Below are positions 50,215-60,421 of a stretch of DNA of 64,000 nucleotides, in pieces. The translations under genes and the position numbers were made by a program. The DNA comes from Seminavis robusta (taxonomy: Eukaryota > Bacillariophyta > Bacillariophyceae > Naviculales > Naviculaceae), in the NCBI GenBank assembly GCA_903772945.1, contig CAICTM010000214.1, forward strand, positions 26,926 through 90,925, read 5' to 3'. Positions within the stretch are counted from its first letter, which is position 1. Each line of letters starts with the position of its first letter. A model generated the notes under the pieces. It did no database searches. It saw nothing but the letters and a program-made list of their open reading frames with translations, and was not told the origin of the DNA.

Positions 50215-51053
50215 ATGTCTGACAAGCCACCTGCAACACAGCCTCTTGTTACACCACATGCAACCAGGCAGTGCACGAAGAGAAATGCATGCACTAGATC
50301 CGGCAGAGGCAACAATTCCCTGGAGGTTGGATTTGGTTCCAGTGGAGAAATCAACAATCGCCTACGCATGGAGTTGGCCAAACTGCAAACAGGTGGAAAC
50401 CGCTATGATAAGAAGAATGGAAACGACCACTGGCAATATGAGAACCTTGTTAATGGTCCACCAACAAAGAAGGTGCGTGTAGACTCACCACAAGCAACCG
50501 AATCACCAGTTTTGGAGGACAAAGTGCAAGGGGAAACCATTGACTTAGCCAATTCACCGCAAGTAGAGGAAGCCAATGTTGAAGATAGCAACCAATCTTC
50601 ACGTGTGTCAAAGGTACCTGATCCAAGTCGCTACATAGTGGAGGCAGATCAGCTTCGGTCACTTATAAGCAGTGCTGCTGTTTGTGCAAGATGTGGAAAG
50701 AGGGGCAAACTTCAGTTAGACTTCAAAACTGTCTGTCTTGCTGCAATAATGAGACTTACATGTCAGAAGTGTGGTGCCCAAACAACGGTGGAGCCACAGA
50801 TGACTTCATTTGGCGAAGAATCCCGAAAGAATGACAAGAGGACTTATAGGAACAGAGACTATTCCACCAACGTTTGCTTTGTTACAGCCTTCACTGCGTG
50901 TGGAGATGGTCCAGCTGAGGCAGAACGGCTTTGTACTCTCCTTGGATTGTCCAACGCCACCACCATGGCCAAGCAATCTTACAACAAGATTGAGGCTTGG
51001 GTTTGGCCTTCAGTACAAGAAATAGTAGAAGACGCAATGCGTGAGACACTCGA
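50215..51053 (+). pseudogene. Mutator-like transposase, 5' part
   Basis: From the ATG at 50215 the frame runs for 284 codons and enters the LTR element at 51054, stopping a few codons later. It carries a zinc ribbon (CARCGKRGK ... CQKCG, about residues 160-190). Then comes a segment ending NRDYSTNVCFVTAFTACGDG ... LGLSNATTMAKQSYNKIEAW, typical of the region before the catalytic core in transposases with the Pfam Mutator-like DDE domain. The 3' part continues after the insertion at 55713. If the insertion is removed at the TCGA duplication, the two parts differ by one reading frame, so an intron, an indel or a sequence error must also be assumed. Confidence 0.82.
51050..51053. repeat. target-site duplication TCGA (left)
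   Basis: TCGA directly before the left LTR is repeated directly after the right LTR at 55709-55712. Confidence 0.7.
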
Positions 51054-51605
51054 TGAGATTATGCCATAGGAGCCATATTATGGGTGCGGCGCAGCTGTGC
51101 TGGCTCAGTCTGGTGGAAAGATCGCTGCTGCATCTGTACACTCTTTCAGTACAATGAGCTGTGTCACCATCAGACAAGATAGGAACAGCTGTAGAGGACA
51201 TAGAGTTCCTCTGCAAGGAAGGATGATGCACTTCCTCAGCCATGACCTATCTAGAAAGATAGCTTGGTATATACCAGCCAAAGAGATGCATGGATCTGTA
51301 TCCTGCATGGCTGGATGGAGTTTCACGCAAAATCAGAGTTTGTGTTTATATTATAGTTTAAGAAGAGAAGTAATGAAAGGATAGTTACCAGATACAGCCT
51401 CAGTAGCACTAGTTTCCCCACAGTTGAAGCCTTCTGTGTGGATTGTGCCAAGGCAAAGAGTGAGTTGTTCAATCATTGCCGTGGAGATTGAATACATTGG
51501 CAGCAGCTTTGTGGCTGGCCCATTCCCACTGTCAGAGGAGTGAGGCTCCAAGCAGAGCTCTCCACTCCAGCCAGCTCTTTGTGCATCTACCCTGACTGGA
51601 TCTCA
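51054..51605 (+). repeat. left LTR
   Basis: 552 bases with TGAGAT...ATCTCA ends. Compared with the right LTR most differences are one- or two-base indels. A TTTATATTATAG segment near 51345 may be the promoter. Confidence 0.85.
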
Positions 51606-51742
51606 TAGGATTAACAGCGCAAGCAGCACAAGAGTGGCTAGGTGTGGAAATCGTCGAGGCGAAGAGAGGGGAGTTGCCGATTCGGCATTGAGACCTGTGA
51701 CAGATCGAGACCGAAAACTGAATCGCGACCGATTCGAGTGGA

Positions 51743-51988
51743 ACCAAGACGGTCACCTACTAACCGAAGGACGCTCTACAAGATAGGCCAGCCAGTGCTC
51801 CGGTTAATAGGCTTGAATACCGAGACGGTGATCGAAAGAGTGAAGATCACCAACAAGAATATCGACCGAAAAGCACATTGCGAGCGACGACGCAACCACT
51901 GGACCGGTAGTGACCAAACCAAGTGGTACACCTACTAACCTGAGGGTGCTTGAGAGGATAGTCCAGCCAGTTTCTTGTTAATCGGCCT
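51743..51988. repeat. imperfect repeat pair inside the LTR element
   Basis: A block of about 70 bases starting CCAAGACGGTCACCTACTAACC (51743) recurs, diverged, from 51919 as CCAAGTGGTACACCTACTAACC. Both copies carry CCAGCCAGT and GTTAAT(A/C)GGC near the end. It lies in the leader after the left LTR. Confidence 0.65.
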
Positions 51989-52321
51989 AGTTCGACCGGC
52001 CGATAGCGGAATAGACGGCTATCATCATTGTCGATATCTTCGATTTTCCTACGGAAATTCCAGTCGTGCCTCGGAGTAGCTGCGGTGAACGGTACTCACA
52101 CGGTACTCACAAAACCGGTACCGAACCTCTGTTCCGAAAGCGCGCCGAGCCCAAGATCCGAGTCGCCTCACATTTTCGATCATTCGGAACTCCGTGGCTC
52201 CGTACGAAAGATACACTGTTCCGAGTACATTACAGGAGCAACTGACGCACCACGAGAACACCTTATCGAGTTTCGAAGGATTCCAAAAGTATCAGTGTGT
52301 CAGGCAGCCTTGGTTTAGTCA

Positions 52322-55149
52322 TTGACTCACAGTGCAAGGCTTCAAGCCTCCATTTGGATTTTTCGTGACAGTGTTTGTTCAACACCTCTACACCACACTC
52401 AGCCAGCGCAACAACAACCATCATCATGGCTCGCGAGAAGAAGAAGACAACAACAACAGGCCCAGCCTGCCATTGGTGTTAACCACCAGCACCTAGCGAT
52501 AGCACTGGTAACACAACAGGTCCACCACTGCAGGACCCCACATCCAGTTCCATCACATGGAAGGACACCTGTGGACCCCCCTGTAGCCTACCAGTCAGGG
52601 CCTCTCATTGTGACTCCTTCCCCACAGCCAACCAAGGTGTTACCCTTTCAATGATCAGCCACCAACTGGCAATAGCATTGAAGAAAATGAAACAAATGAA
52701 CCAAGCTCCCTTGGCCCCACCACAAGGCCACCATACCAATCAGCTTGGTCATCCCATCCACCTTATTACTCCACTCCCTGCACACTGGTTTATCACACAA
52801 GCCTAGCCCTGAGATTAAGGCTAGGAGGACCGATTCAGAACCAGGCAGTTTGGAACAAGAGTTTGTTGGGTGATGTGAGGACCCTCTTGGTCATCCATCC
52901 CAACCCAAAGTTGCCATGGATGTTGCCACTTCCCTGCTGGAGGTGGATACCATCACCAAGTATGGGCCTCAATGGGAGGTATACCCCAACCAACACCAAT
53001 ACCATCATTTGTGGCATCCACCAACACCATTCAGTGAGATACCCAACTACACAACCTGTGTCTTCAGCAGCCTATCAGCCCATACCTATTAGGCCCACAT
53101 CATCCAAGACACCAGTACACTCAGCCATCCCTCCAGCCAGCCAACCTACTGATCAACTGGAGAAGCCAAGAAGGAAGTCAGTCGGCCAACCTACTGATCA
53201 ACCGGAGAACCAAGAAGGAAGTCAGCCTTCATTCCACCCCTGATGGCAAGTGGTCTTCCAAGTCCCAGAGGTGGTGGAGAAGGTGGCAACACAGGCCTTC
53301 CAGGCAAGCCCTTTCGTGCCAGCCGGATGCCACGGCTACCCTACCCTCAAATCCAACAAGGACTTCGACCAGTGGTATGAGTCCTTTATCACTATGGCTA
53401 GAGGTCAAGGGTTTATAAGATCTTTGATGCCGACACGTCCCAAGCAGCACCGAGTCCATAGATGAACTCATACGAATGAACATTGGTTCTACGCTGTTTT
53501 CAGAAGACATGCAGACCACCAATGGAAAGGTTCGTGAAGTCCCAATTCCATGACTCTGACTGCTTTGCCATTCCGTTGGGCTTGTTCAGGACGCTCACTT
53601 TTCAGTAGCAGGTTCTCTGGATCATGTGGAGACACTCACATGGCTGACTAGTGTGCATACAGCCCAGAGGAGCAAGGTTCCGCAGTGGACTTCATTGTCA
53701 AGTTTGACACAGTTGTTACCCGATACAATGATGGCCAAGGAACTCCAGTGATAGGCTCACCGATGGTATAACAGAAGCTGTTCTTACAGCGGGCCTTCAC
53801 CGGTGTCCCCACCTTGAACGACATTTCTGCAAGTGAACATGAGAGAATATTCGCGAGGGACATCATGCATCGTTTACATACGACGGGTACAAGGAAGTGC
53901 TACTGAATGCCGCCACATTCTTTGACATCAACCGAAGAGATGATGACTCAGTCTAGCCAACATAGCCGACATTGGCAAGACGAGACAATCAGGGTGATGG
54001 GGAGCAGTGTAAGTTCCACGCCTTCCTGACCACGTCTGGTCTCAGCTATCCAGCAATGGACGCCAGATTTGGTACAGGCTCTCTGTCGCTGACAAAAGAG
54101 TTCTGATGGAAGCCCACCGTCAAACCCAGAGTCAGACCTGGTGGATCCAAAGAGCGAAGCTGACCCAGCAGTCGGGGACGCTTAGATCCTCCAGATGGCA
54201 ATTTGGCGACTGCAGCCCTCAAGGGCAAGTCAAGACGGATTTTTGCCTGTGGCAACTAGTGTTTGTGTCGCACTGGTTGAGCCCAAGGTACCCAGGCACC
54301 GGCCATGGCTGCGGGGTAGATGCCACCCTCATAGGGGCTACTTCCGCAGGACATGGCCCAGTATGACAAGTGTTTGTGCTAAACTGTCATCTCCAGGATA
54401 GTATTCCCAGTACAACGTTTTGTGAAAACATGTTTTGGTGACTCCCACCCTCCCGCCCTGATGGCATCCCTTCACTTTCGGTGATGGGGAGAACTTACAC
54501 TGTGTCACCCTCAGCAAAGGTGAAGCAGTCGGGCTAGAGCAACACCCACCCAGCTGATGGCTGTGGGATGAGCACTGCCATGTCATGTGACAGGACCTGC
54601 ACGGTCATACCCAAGCAAGACCAAGTTAGTCGTGTCTTGGACGGGATTCTTTTGAACCCATGTAAGGAGATGGTAAACTTGAGGAGACGTCTACGAGTGT
54701 TGCCTTTAGCTGAGGCAATATCTGATGATAGGACAACCAGTCCCACCTCATAGGATGACAACCCGTCACCTAACTACCCAGTTGAGGGCTCCAGATGAAC
54801 AGTTATGGCCAGATTGTTCTCACTGGCCTTATGGGGAGATAGACGATACCTCCTAAGCCAATGAGCTGTGATGCAAGTATGGGGAACCAGATGAGATCCC
54901 AATTGACGGTCAAATGGACCATGCCAATGCACCCTTTCTTCCTGAACACGACTGGAGGTTTGATCACAAGCCCATGTATGCCCCTCCCAATGTGCCAGTG
55001 GTACTCAGCAATGGACACCTTGTGTATTCAAGAGGGTTGGTACCCCTGAGGTATGCGACCAAAGTCCACACTGAGCAGTCAGATGCTCCCAGTTCATGGA
55101 AGTATGAGGGAAGCCCCATGATGTGCAAGCTTGTTGGCACCCATCCATG
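52322..55149 (+). pseudogene. gag-like remnant of the LTR element
   Basis: Pieces in changing frames can be followed. They include a Gln/Pro-rich N-terminal part (52322-52654), a segment with SNKDFDQWYESFITMARGQGF (about 53350-53415), IDELIRMNIGSTLFSEDMQ (about 53457-53515), FIVKFDTVVTRYNDGQGTP (about 53691-53750) and LQRAFTGVPTLND (about 53775-53820). The pattern (NKDFDQWY..., KFDTVV.RYN) looks like a Copia-type gag. Stops and shifts break it repeatedly, and no pol domains were found up to the right LTR. The frame at 54914-55150 (RGLVPLRYATKVHTEQSDAP) is unidentified. Confidence 0.55.
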
Positions 55150-55157
55150 ACTCCAAT

Positions 55158-55168
55158 GGTGGGAGCGA
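55158..55168 (+). other. candidate polypurine tract
   Basis: GGTGGGAGCGA directly abuts the right LTR. It is purine-rich but contains one T and one C. Confidence 0.45.
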
Positions 55169-55708
55169 TGAGATTATGCATAGGAGCCATATTATGGGTG
55201 CGGCGCAGCTGTCTGGCTCAGTCTGGTGGAAGATCGCTGCTGCATCTGTACACTCTTTCAGACAATGAGCTGTGTCACCATCAGACAAGATAAGAACAGC
55301 TGTAGAGGACATAGAGTTCCTCTGCAAGGAGGATGATGCATTCCTCAGCCATGACCTATCTAAAAGATAGCTTGGTTATACAGCCAAAAGAGATGCATGG
55401 ATCTGTATCCTGCATGGCTGATGGAGTTTCACGCAAAATCAGAGTTTGTGTTTATATTTATAGTTTAAAAGAAGAATAAGAAGGATAGTTGACCGATAAG
55501 CCTCAGTAGCATAGTTTCCCCACAGTTGAAGCCTCCTGTGTGGATTGTGCCAAGGCAAAGAGTAGTTGTCAATCATTGCCGTGGAGATTGAATAGCATTG
55601 GCAGCCAGCTTTGTGGCTGGCCCATTCCCACTGTCAAGAGGAGTGAGGCTCCAAGCAGAGCTCTCCACTCCAGCCAGCTCTTTGTGCATCTACCCTGACT
55701 GGATCTCA
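55169..55708 (+). repeat. right LTR
   Basis: 540 bases, 12 shorter than the left LTR, through many single-base deletions and few substitutions. Confidence 0.85.
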
Positions 55709-55712
55709 TCGA
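55709..55712. repeat. target-site duplication TCGA (right)
   Basis: Matches 51050-51053. Confidence 0.7.
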
Positions 55713-57370
55713 CACTTTTGAAAGAAGTAGAAGCAACCATGACGAATGTACCTGGTTTTGACTACTCACAGTGGAAGCAGTGCTGTTTGGATGGAACAGA
55801 GTTACCAAATACTTGCATTCGTGCCCGTGTAAAAGTGTCGATGGATATGGGGTGGAACAATCGTGGAGGAAGCGGCAGGAAACATGATAGTCAAAGCGGT
55901 CATGCACTTCTGGTTGGCTTACACACAAGGAAGGCTGTTTGGTGGAGTGTGAAAAGCAGACACTGTTCTTACTGTGCCCTGAGGGAAGCCAAGAAACTAC
56001 CCATCCAAGAGCACTCTTGTGTTAGGAATCATTTTGATAGTGCGTCTTCCATGGAACCTGCCGCTCTCTTAGACATGATTCACCACCTGTGGGACACATT
56101 CAACTGTGAGGTAAACACAGTAGTCACAGACGATGATGCCGCGATGGAGGCAAACACCAAATGGTCCAACGAGGATTACAAGAAACATCACAACTTACCA
56201 AGTACTCCCATTGTGGGATGGACAAAGCCAAAAGATCCAAAAAAGACAAAACCAAAACCAATCAAGCGAAAGGGAGGTTGCCTAAAGTACCCGGTGCCAG
56301 TCCCAACGTGGGCATCAGATCCCGCTCATCGAAAGAAGTCCCTCCGCAACCAGCTGTATGACATGAAGAAACCTGGACTGTACAAGAGCTATGGACTTGT
56401 GGAAGGGGACATCATCCGTCTCTGCCTGTCGTTTGTGTACATGTTGCGTCAACTCCATGGCATTCCAGAATCAGAGTACGAGAACAGAGGCAAGGCTGTG
56501 TTGGAGCATCACTTTGACAACCATCAGTTTTGTGGAGACTTCTGCAAGAGGAAGAATCAAAGTCAAGAAGAGCGTGAGTCATCGCCGAAGACATACCGTT
56601 GTAAGACGAAGAACAAGAACTTGTACAACTTGCTGAAACCTGTACTGGATCATTTTGTCCAAGTAGACCGGCTGAAGGAATGTGCACATGGGTCTGACAC
56701 TCAAGTCAACGAATCGATGAACAATGTTATCTCTTGGTTCGCCCCCAAGAACAAGACTTACTCCGGAACACTGTCCCTCCCAATCAGAATTGGTATGGCG
56801 GTTGCTGTGAGCATACTGGGATGGGATATCTTCTTTTCGTCGTTGTATGAGTCGCTTGGAATCGAAATGAGCGACAGTACACTCCACGCTCTCCATGTTC
56901 GTGAGAATGAACGCCAGGCCAGATTGGCGAAGGAGAAAACGACCAAGTACAAGAAGTCCAGGATGGAAAAAATCTACTTGAAGCTGAAGGAGTACCATGC
57001 GAAGGTCAAGGAAGACATCGCCAAAGGAAGAAACTATGAGAGCGGCCAGCGGATGAAAAGAGGTCATGGTGGTGAAATAAAGTCAGGATCCAAAGTTTGC
57101 GCACTTTGTGGGAAAACTGGCCACACCACCAGTCGGAGCAAGCAGTGTAAGTATTATGGGAATACATCGCAAGCACAGCCCCTTGATAGTGAAGAAACAT
57201 CCAATCAGAGCAAGCCCAGCAACAGCGAGCCTCAAATAATCGCCGATACACTTGATATTCTTGATTGTGTGGCGATCCAAGACGTGCAGGATGACGCTCA
57301 AAGAGATGCGTTGGCCACTATCGAAGAGCTCGCTGGCTTGGTTGAACCTTCCGAGTACAATAAAGGGTAG
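55713..57370 (+). pseudogene. Mutator-like transposase, 3' catalytic part
   Basis: About 550 codons remain open to the TAG at 57370; the frame also extends back into the right LTR. The catalytic core has a first Asp in KVSMDMGWNNRGG, a second in TVVTDDDAAM, and a likely Glu in HGSDTQVNESMNNVISW, the DDE layout of this transposase family. It also has GHALLVGLHTRKAVWWSVKSRHCSYC, close to the conserved strand after the first Asp. The C-terminus has a CX2CX4HX7C zinc knuckle (CALCGKTGH). The catalytic part has no stop codon, so the LTR insertion may be recent or other copies may keep it under selection. Joined with the 5' part, the protein would be about 830 residues. Confidence 0.85.
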
Positions 57371-57544
57371 ATAAAACACTATGTAAAAGGCAACTCCATG
57401 ACAAATAGAAATGATTCTACTAAACTTATACACTACTCACTCCATCTCTCATTGTCGGATGGTCGCATTTTCCTACTTCTTTCAGCGAACCCGAAATGGT
57501 CGCAAAACTTTCAACCGAAGATTGCTTTGCCAAATCTAGTCACC

Positions 57545-58798
57545 TCAAATACTCGCCACAAATCCAACGTGAGGCTCTCCGTTTTTGTTAGGGTAAAGTG
57601 CGCGGATCTTATCAACAAAGCAAGATGGCAGAGGCGAACGGCTACCACGGATCTGGTAAACATTGACTGCATACCACCAGTACATACACCAACGCTTGTG
57701 TCTGGGTTCCAAATCGCTGAAGAAGTTTGCATCAGAGGTGGCAGCAAAGCGGCGAGAGCAAGACAAGAAGATCTGGTTCGCGTCCAAGGTACGTGGCCGG
57801 ATCATTTTGACAACACAAGACTCCATACCATGCTTGGACACACACTCACACTTTGCGTCTGATTCGACAGAGCTGTTGTCTTCATCCATCTCGCCATACC
57901 CATACTTGGGAGGAATCTGCCACATGGGATCCACCCAGAGCTTACGGTCGGCTGGGAGGCACTCATGCAAGACAAAGTCGATCCAGTTGGTATGAGTTCG
58001 CTTATGCAGAATCCATTCACCTTTTGCAAAACTCTGGACCGAGTGAGAGAAGTTTACCAACTTCTGGGGATTCGGGACTGTTGGGCAGTCAACATGGGTT
58101 GGCTCCGTAAAGAGCACCATTCCACTGTTGCGACAGTATAAAGCGCTTGCTCGATCATAGCAGATGCTGTGGGGGGTGGTCTCTTCAGTGTCCACTATGT
58201 TGGACGACTCAGTACCGAAATTGATTCGGCGTGCCACTGGTTTGATTCCAGCACCGACTGGTTCAATGATTGGGCGATCGGGTGGTAGCTTCCAGTCAAA
58301 GTTCTTCAACAACAAGCACTTCTTCCACTCACAGTCATTTCCAGTATGGAGTTGGAGGACTCGGTATTCCTTCAGGACCAACGTTGTACCACTCATAATA
58401 TCCTGTCGCTTCAACAAAGAAGAGAGTGCACTGTTCGTCACGGCCTTGATGAATGTCTCAGATCCATCCATGAGAACAAGATCATACACGATGACCGGCA
58501 TTTGGTTTTTTCCCTTCCCGTATGAGCGAGTGACACGAAAAGCTTCGACAACAACAAGTCTGGGGTAGTAATCTTCACTGCGGCGAAGCTTTCCATCCAC
58601 ATATGCCTTGACTGGTGGACTGTCAGTCTTCTGGAGAATCATATCAGTCACCCAATCTGGGGAAGCATCATTGTGATGCTTCAGCATCTGGTAGCGATCA
58701 GACCCTTCCATTGCAGAAGAAGTTTCCTTGGACAATGACTTTGCTGTGGCTCCTCCTTGGCTACTTGTTGGACGTTTCTTTTGGATTCGGCGCAGCAT
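57545..58798 (-). CDS. transposon accessory protein with OB-fold-like and P2X7-tail-like regions
   Basis: A 417-residue protein from the ATG at 58798 (a TTG lies further upstream), with its 3' end 174 bases from the transposase stop. The middle (about 65-150) has VKAYVDGKLRR, RLVVVEAFRVTRSY, VIVYDLVLMDGSETFIKAV and TTLVLKEYRVLQL, in the strand order of an OB fold, as in nucleic-acid-binding proteins. The C-terminus (RWCMYWWYAVNVYQIRG, then LPSCFVDKIRALYPNKNGE) resembles the end of the P2X7 intracellular/ballast domain, which also occurs in transposon proteins. It sits inside the TIRs and is intact. A DNA-binding role in transposition is inference. Confidence 0.6.
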   Translation of the reverse strand: MLRRIQKKRPTSSQGGATAKSLSKETSSAMEGSDRYQMLKHHNDASPDWVTDMILQKTDSPPVKAYVDGKLRRSEDYYPRLVVVEAFRVTRSYGKGKNQMPVIVYDLVLMDGSETFIKAVTNSALSSLLKRQDIMSGTTLVLKEYRVLQLHTGNDCEWKKCLLLKNFDWKLPPDRPIIEPVGAGIKPVARRINFGTESSNIVDTEETTPHSICYDRASALYCRNSGMVLFTEPTHVDCPTVPNPQKLVNFSHSVQSFAKGEWILHKRTHTNWIDFVLHECLPADRKLWVDPMWQIPPKYGYGEMDEDNSSVESDAKCECVSKHGMESCVVKMIRPRTLDANQIFLSCSRRFAATSDANFFSDLEPRHKRWCMYWWYAVNVYQIRGSRSPLPSCFVDKIRALYPNKNGEPHVGFVASI

Positions 58799-59394
58799 TT
58801 TGTGGGAATATGTTGATTCCAATCTCAACGGAAGGTGGCTCCACGAAATCCGTCATGTACAATCACTACCAAAATGACAATGCGCAAAACCAAGATTCCC
58901 TCCTGACCTGCTGATTCATGCATTCGAGAGCCTCAACAGCAAACAACAAAATTCGGCGACGATGGGATTTTCCCTCCTACTGACTCGCGTGGAAATGATG
59001 TTGTGTAAGTACCACCATTCCAACCAAATGATGAACTGTGGTTATCTCCAGAAAGCTAAAAATCTGCACTTTGCAATGATGTATAGGACAACAGCCGCAA
59101 TGGACGATGTATTTTGCTGGCTGGCTAACAAGCAGCCATTGGTCCGTTTGTGACACCCTGCGAACACTAAGAACAAGCTACATGTATACAGCCTTGGGCC
59201 TGTTGTCCTTATCATGGCCAATGAGAGGAGACTCTTGGCGTCATGATGATGTGCCGCAATCCTTTTTTGGCCAACCACAGAGGAGATGACAGCTCTGCCA
59301 AGTCAGCTTGAGAAGCCGGTGTCATGGTGAGCCATTTACTAGCATTTATCGAGGTAAAATAGCGATTTGAGGTCAGTCCCTAGCATATGGGATT
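58799..59394. other. right end of the DNA transposon, non-coding
   Basis: No credible frame between the accessory gene and the right terminal inverted repeat; presumably promoter and subterminal sequence. Confidence 0.5.
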
Positions 59395-59413
59395 AGATGG
59401 TTGTGTGGGGTCC
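59395..59413 (-). repeat. right terminal inverted repeat
   Basis: Complement of 49928-49946 with one mismatch, followed by TTAA. Confidence 0.85.
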
Positions 59414-59417
59414 TTAA

Positions 59418-60421
59418 GCCAGCATCATGTCTGACGCCGCACATTCTTTCTGGAAACGGTATCTCGGGGGTTGCGGTTCAAATCCCCCGCCATACCTACC
59501 AGCCGAATGGGTGCAAACGATGAATGTACTATCCAATGTCGCTCGCTAGCTAGCTAGCTAGGATGCTGTACGGATATCGGCGACGCGAGGAAGCAGGAAA
59601 GAGCAGCATAAGCTGCATCAACGACAAGCACATGCGCCTCTTTCGTCGGTGTCTCGAACCACCAACCCAGCCGACGAATGGGGTCGGCGGGCAGGGGAAC
59701 TCCAGCTCCTTCCTCGCTTCGACAACTGAAGAGCGGCAATTGACGAACAGCGAGTACTGACCAAGCAAGCAACCAGGTTGAAAAGTGTAAAGAACTCTAC
59801 AAAAGATAGCTGTATCTTCTTCCAGGCTGCACTTGATAGATCTGTTGAGGCGTGGTAGAAGCTGGATAGCTGGAAACACAATGCCTCTTCATAGTGGCAG
59901 CTTGAGCTGGCTGGCTGGCCAGATGGAGCCTTCTCATTGTCCACGCTGCGATCTGCAAGCTGCTTGCATTGTGTTGCTGTTTGTTTTGCTTGTTTCGCTG
60001 TTTGGCTGCCAACTGCAGCTGGCCGGTTGCTGTCATGCTTCTTTTGTACAGTACACTTACTAGTATGGTACCTTGGCGGGGAGTGTGACCCAAAAATGAC
60101 TGCCAGTCACAGACGAAAGAAAGGGACATGAGGTCTTGAAGTTCGGTTTTTGGGCTCACATTTTGATGTATTTCAAGCGTTCCCAAACCAAGCACCCGAG
60201 ATGCGAAGAGTGAAATATTCAATGCGAAGCAGCGGCAAGCACCCAGCGTGGCTTTTGCAATCGATAGAAAGAGGCTCACAAAAACTCCTCCGAGCAATCA
60301 AACAACAGCACAGAAACCAACAAGCAACAAGCGACAACGACGGCAATCCAATCCTTTCATAGATCCAAAAACCTAAATCTCAAAGCAACCACCTTTCCAT
60401 TAAAAAAAAATCAACATCATC
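59418..60421. other. intergenic region, 1.0 kb
   Basis: No gene supported. It contains GGTTCAAATCCCC near 59477, a B-box-like match but not a foldable tRNA, and a CTAGCTAGCTAGCTAG run near 59547. The last 120 bases are A/C-rich and probably 5' UTR of the next gene. Confidence 0.45.

Larger units (their letters stand above)
51054..55708 (+). mobile_element. degenerate LTR retroelement, about 4.65 kb
   Basis: Two direct repeats of about 550 bases (51054-51605 and 55169-55708) begin TGAGAT and end ATCTCA, the TG...CA ends of LTRs. A purine-rich tract (GGTGGGAGCGA) precedes the right copy and a 4-bp TCGA duplication flanks the unit. The 3.56-kb interior has gag-like pieces with stops and frameshifts and no recognisable protease, integrase or reverse transcriptase, so the element is either non-autonomous or internally deleted. 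Confidence 0.85.
49924..59417. mobile_element. DNA transposon (Mutator-like DDE transposase, TTAA flanks), interrupted by an LTR element
   Basis: GGACCCCACGCAACCATCT at 49928-49946 reappears as its complement at 59395-59413 with one mismatch in 19 bases. TTAA stands outside both copies (49924-49927 and 59414-59417). Between them lie a split transposase gene (+) and an accessory gene (-), which converge near 57.4-57.5 kb. Without the inserted LTR element the transposon is about 4.8 kb. TTAA duplications and GG-starting TIRs suit Kolobok or piggyBac better than classical Mutator elements, which make 8-11 bp duplications. No longer target duplication is seen. Confidence 0.8.

Noticed and set aside
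51054-55708. The two 550-base repeats as a simple segmental duplication of transposase sequence
   Set aside because: TG...CA ends, a purine tract at the right copy and the TCGA duplication fit LTRs, and the transposase reading frame is interrupted at exactly those ends.
59440-59510. Possible tRNA gene (GGTTCAAATCCCC B-box match)
   Set aside because: No 5-bp T stem with a 7-nt loop, no matching acceptor 5' strand and no clear anticodon arm; at most a tRNA-derived fragment.
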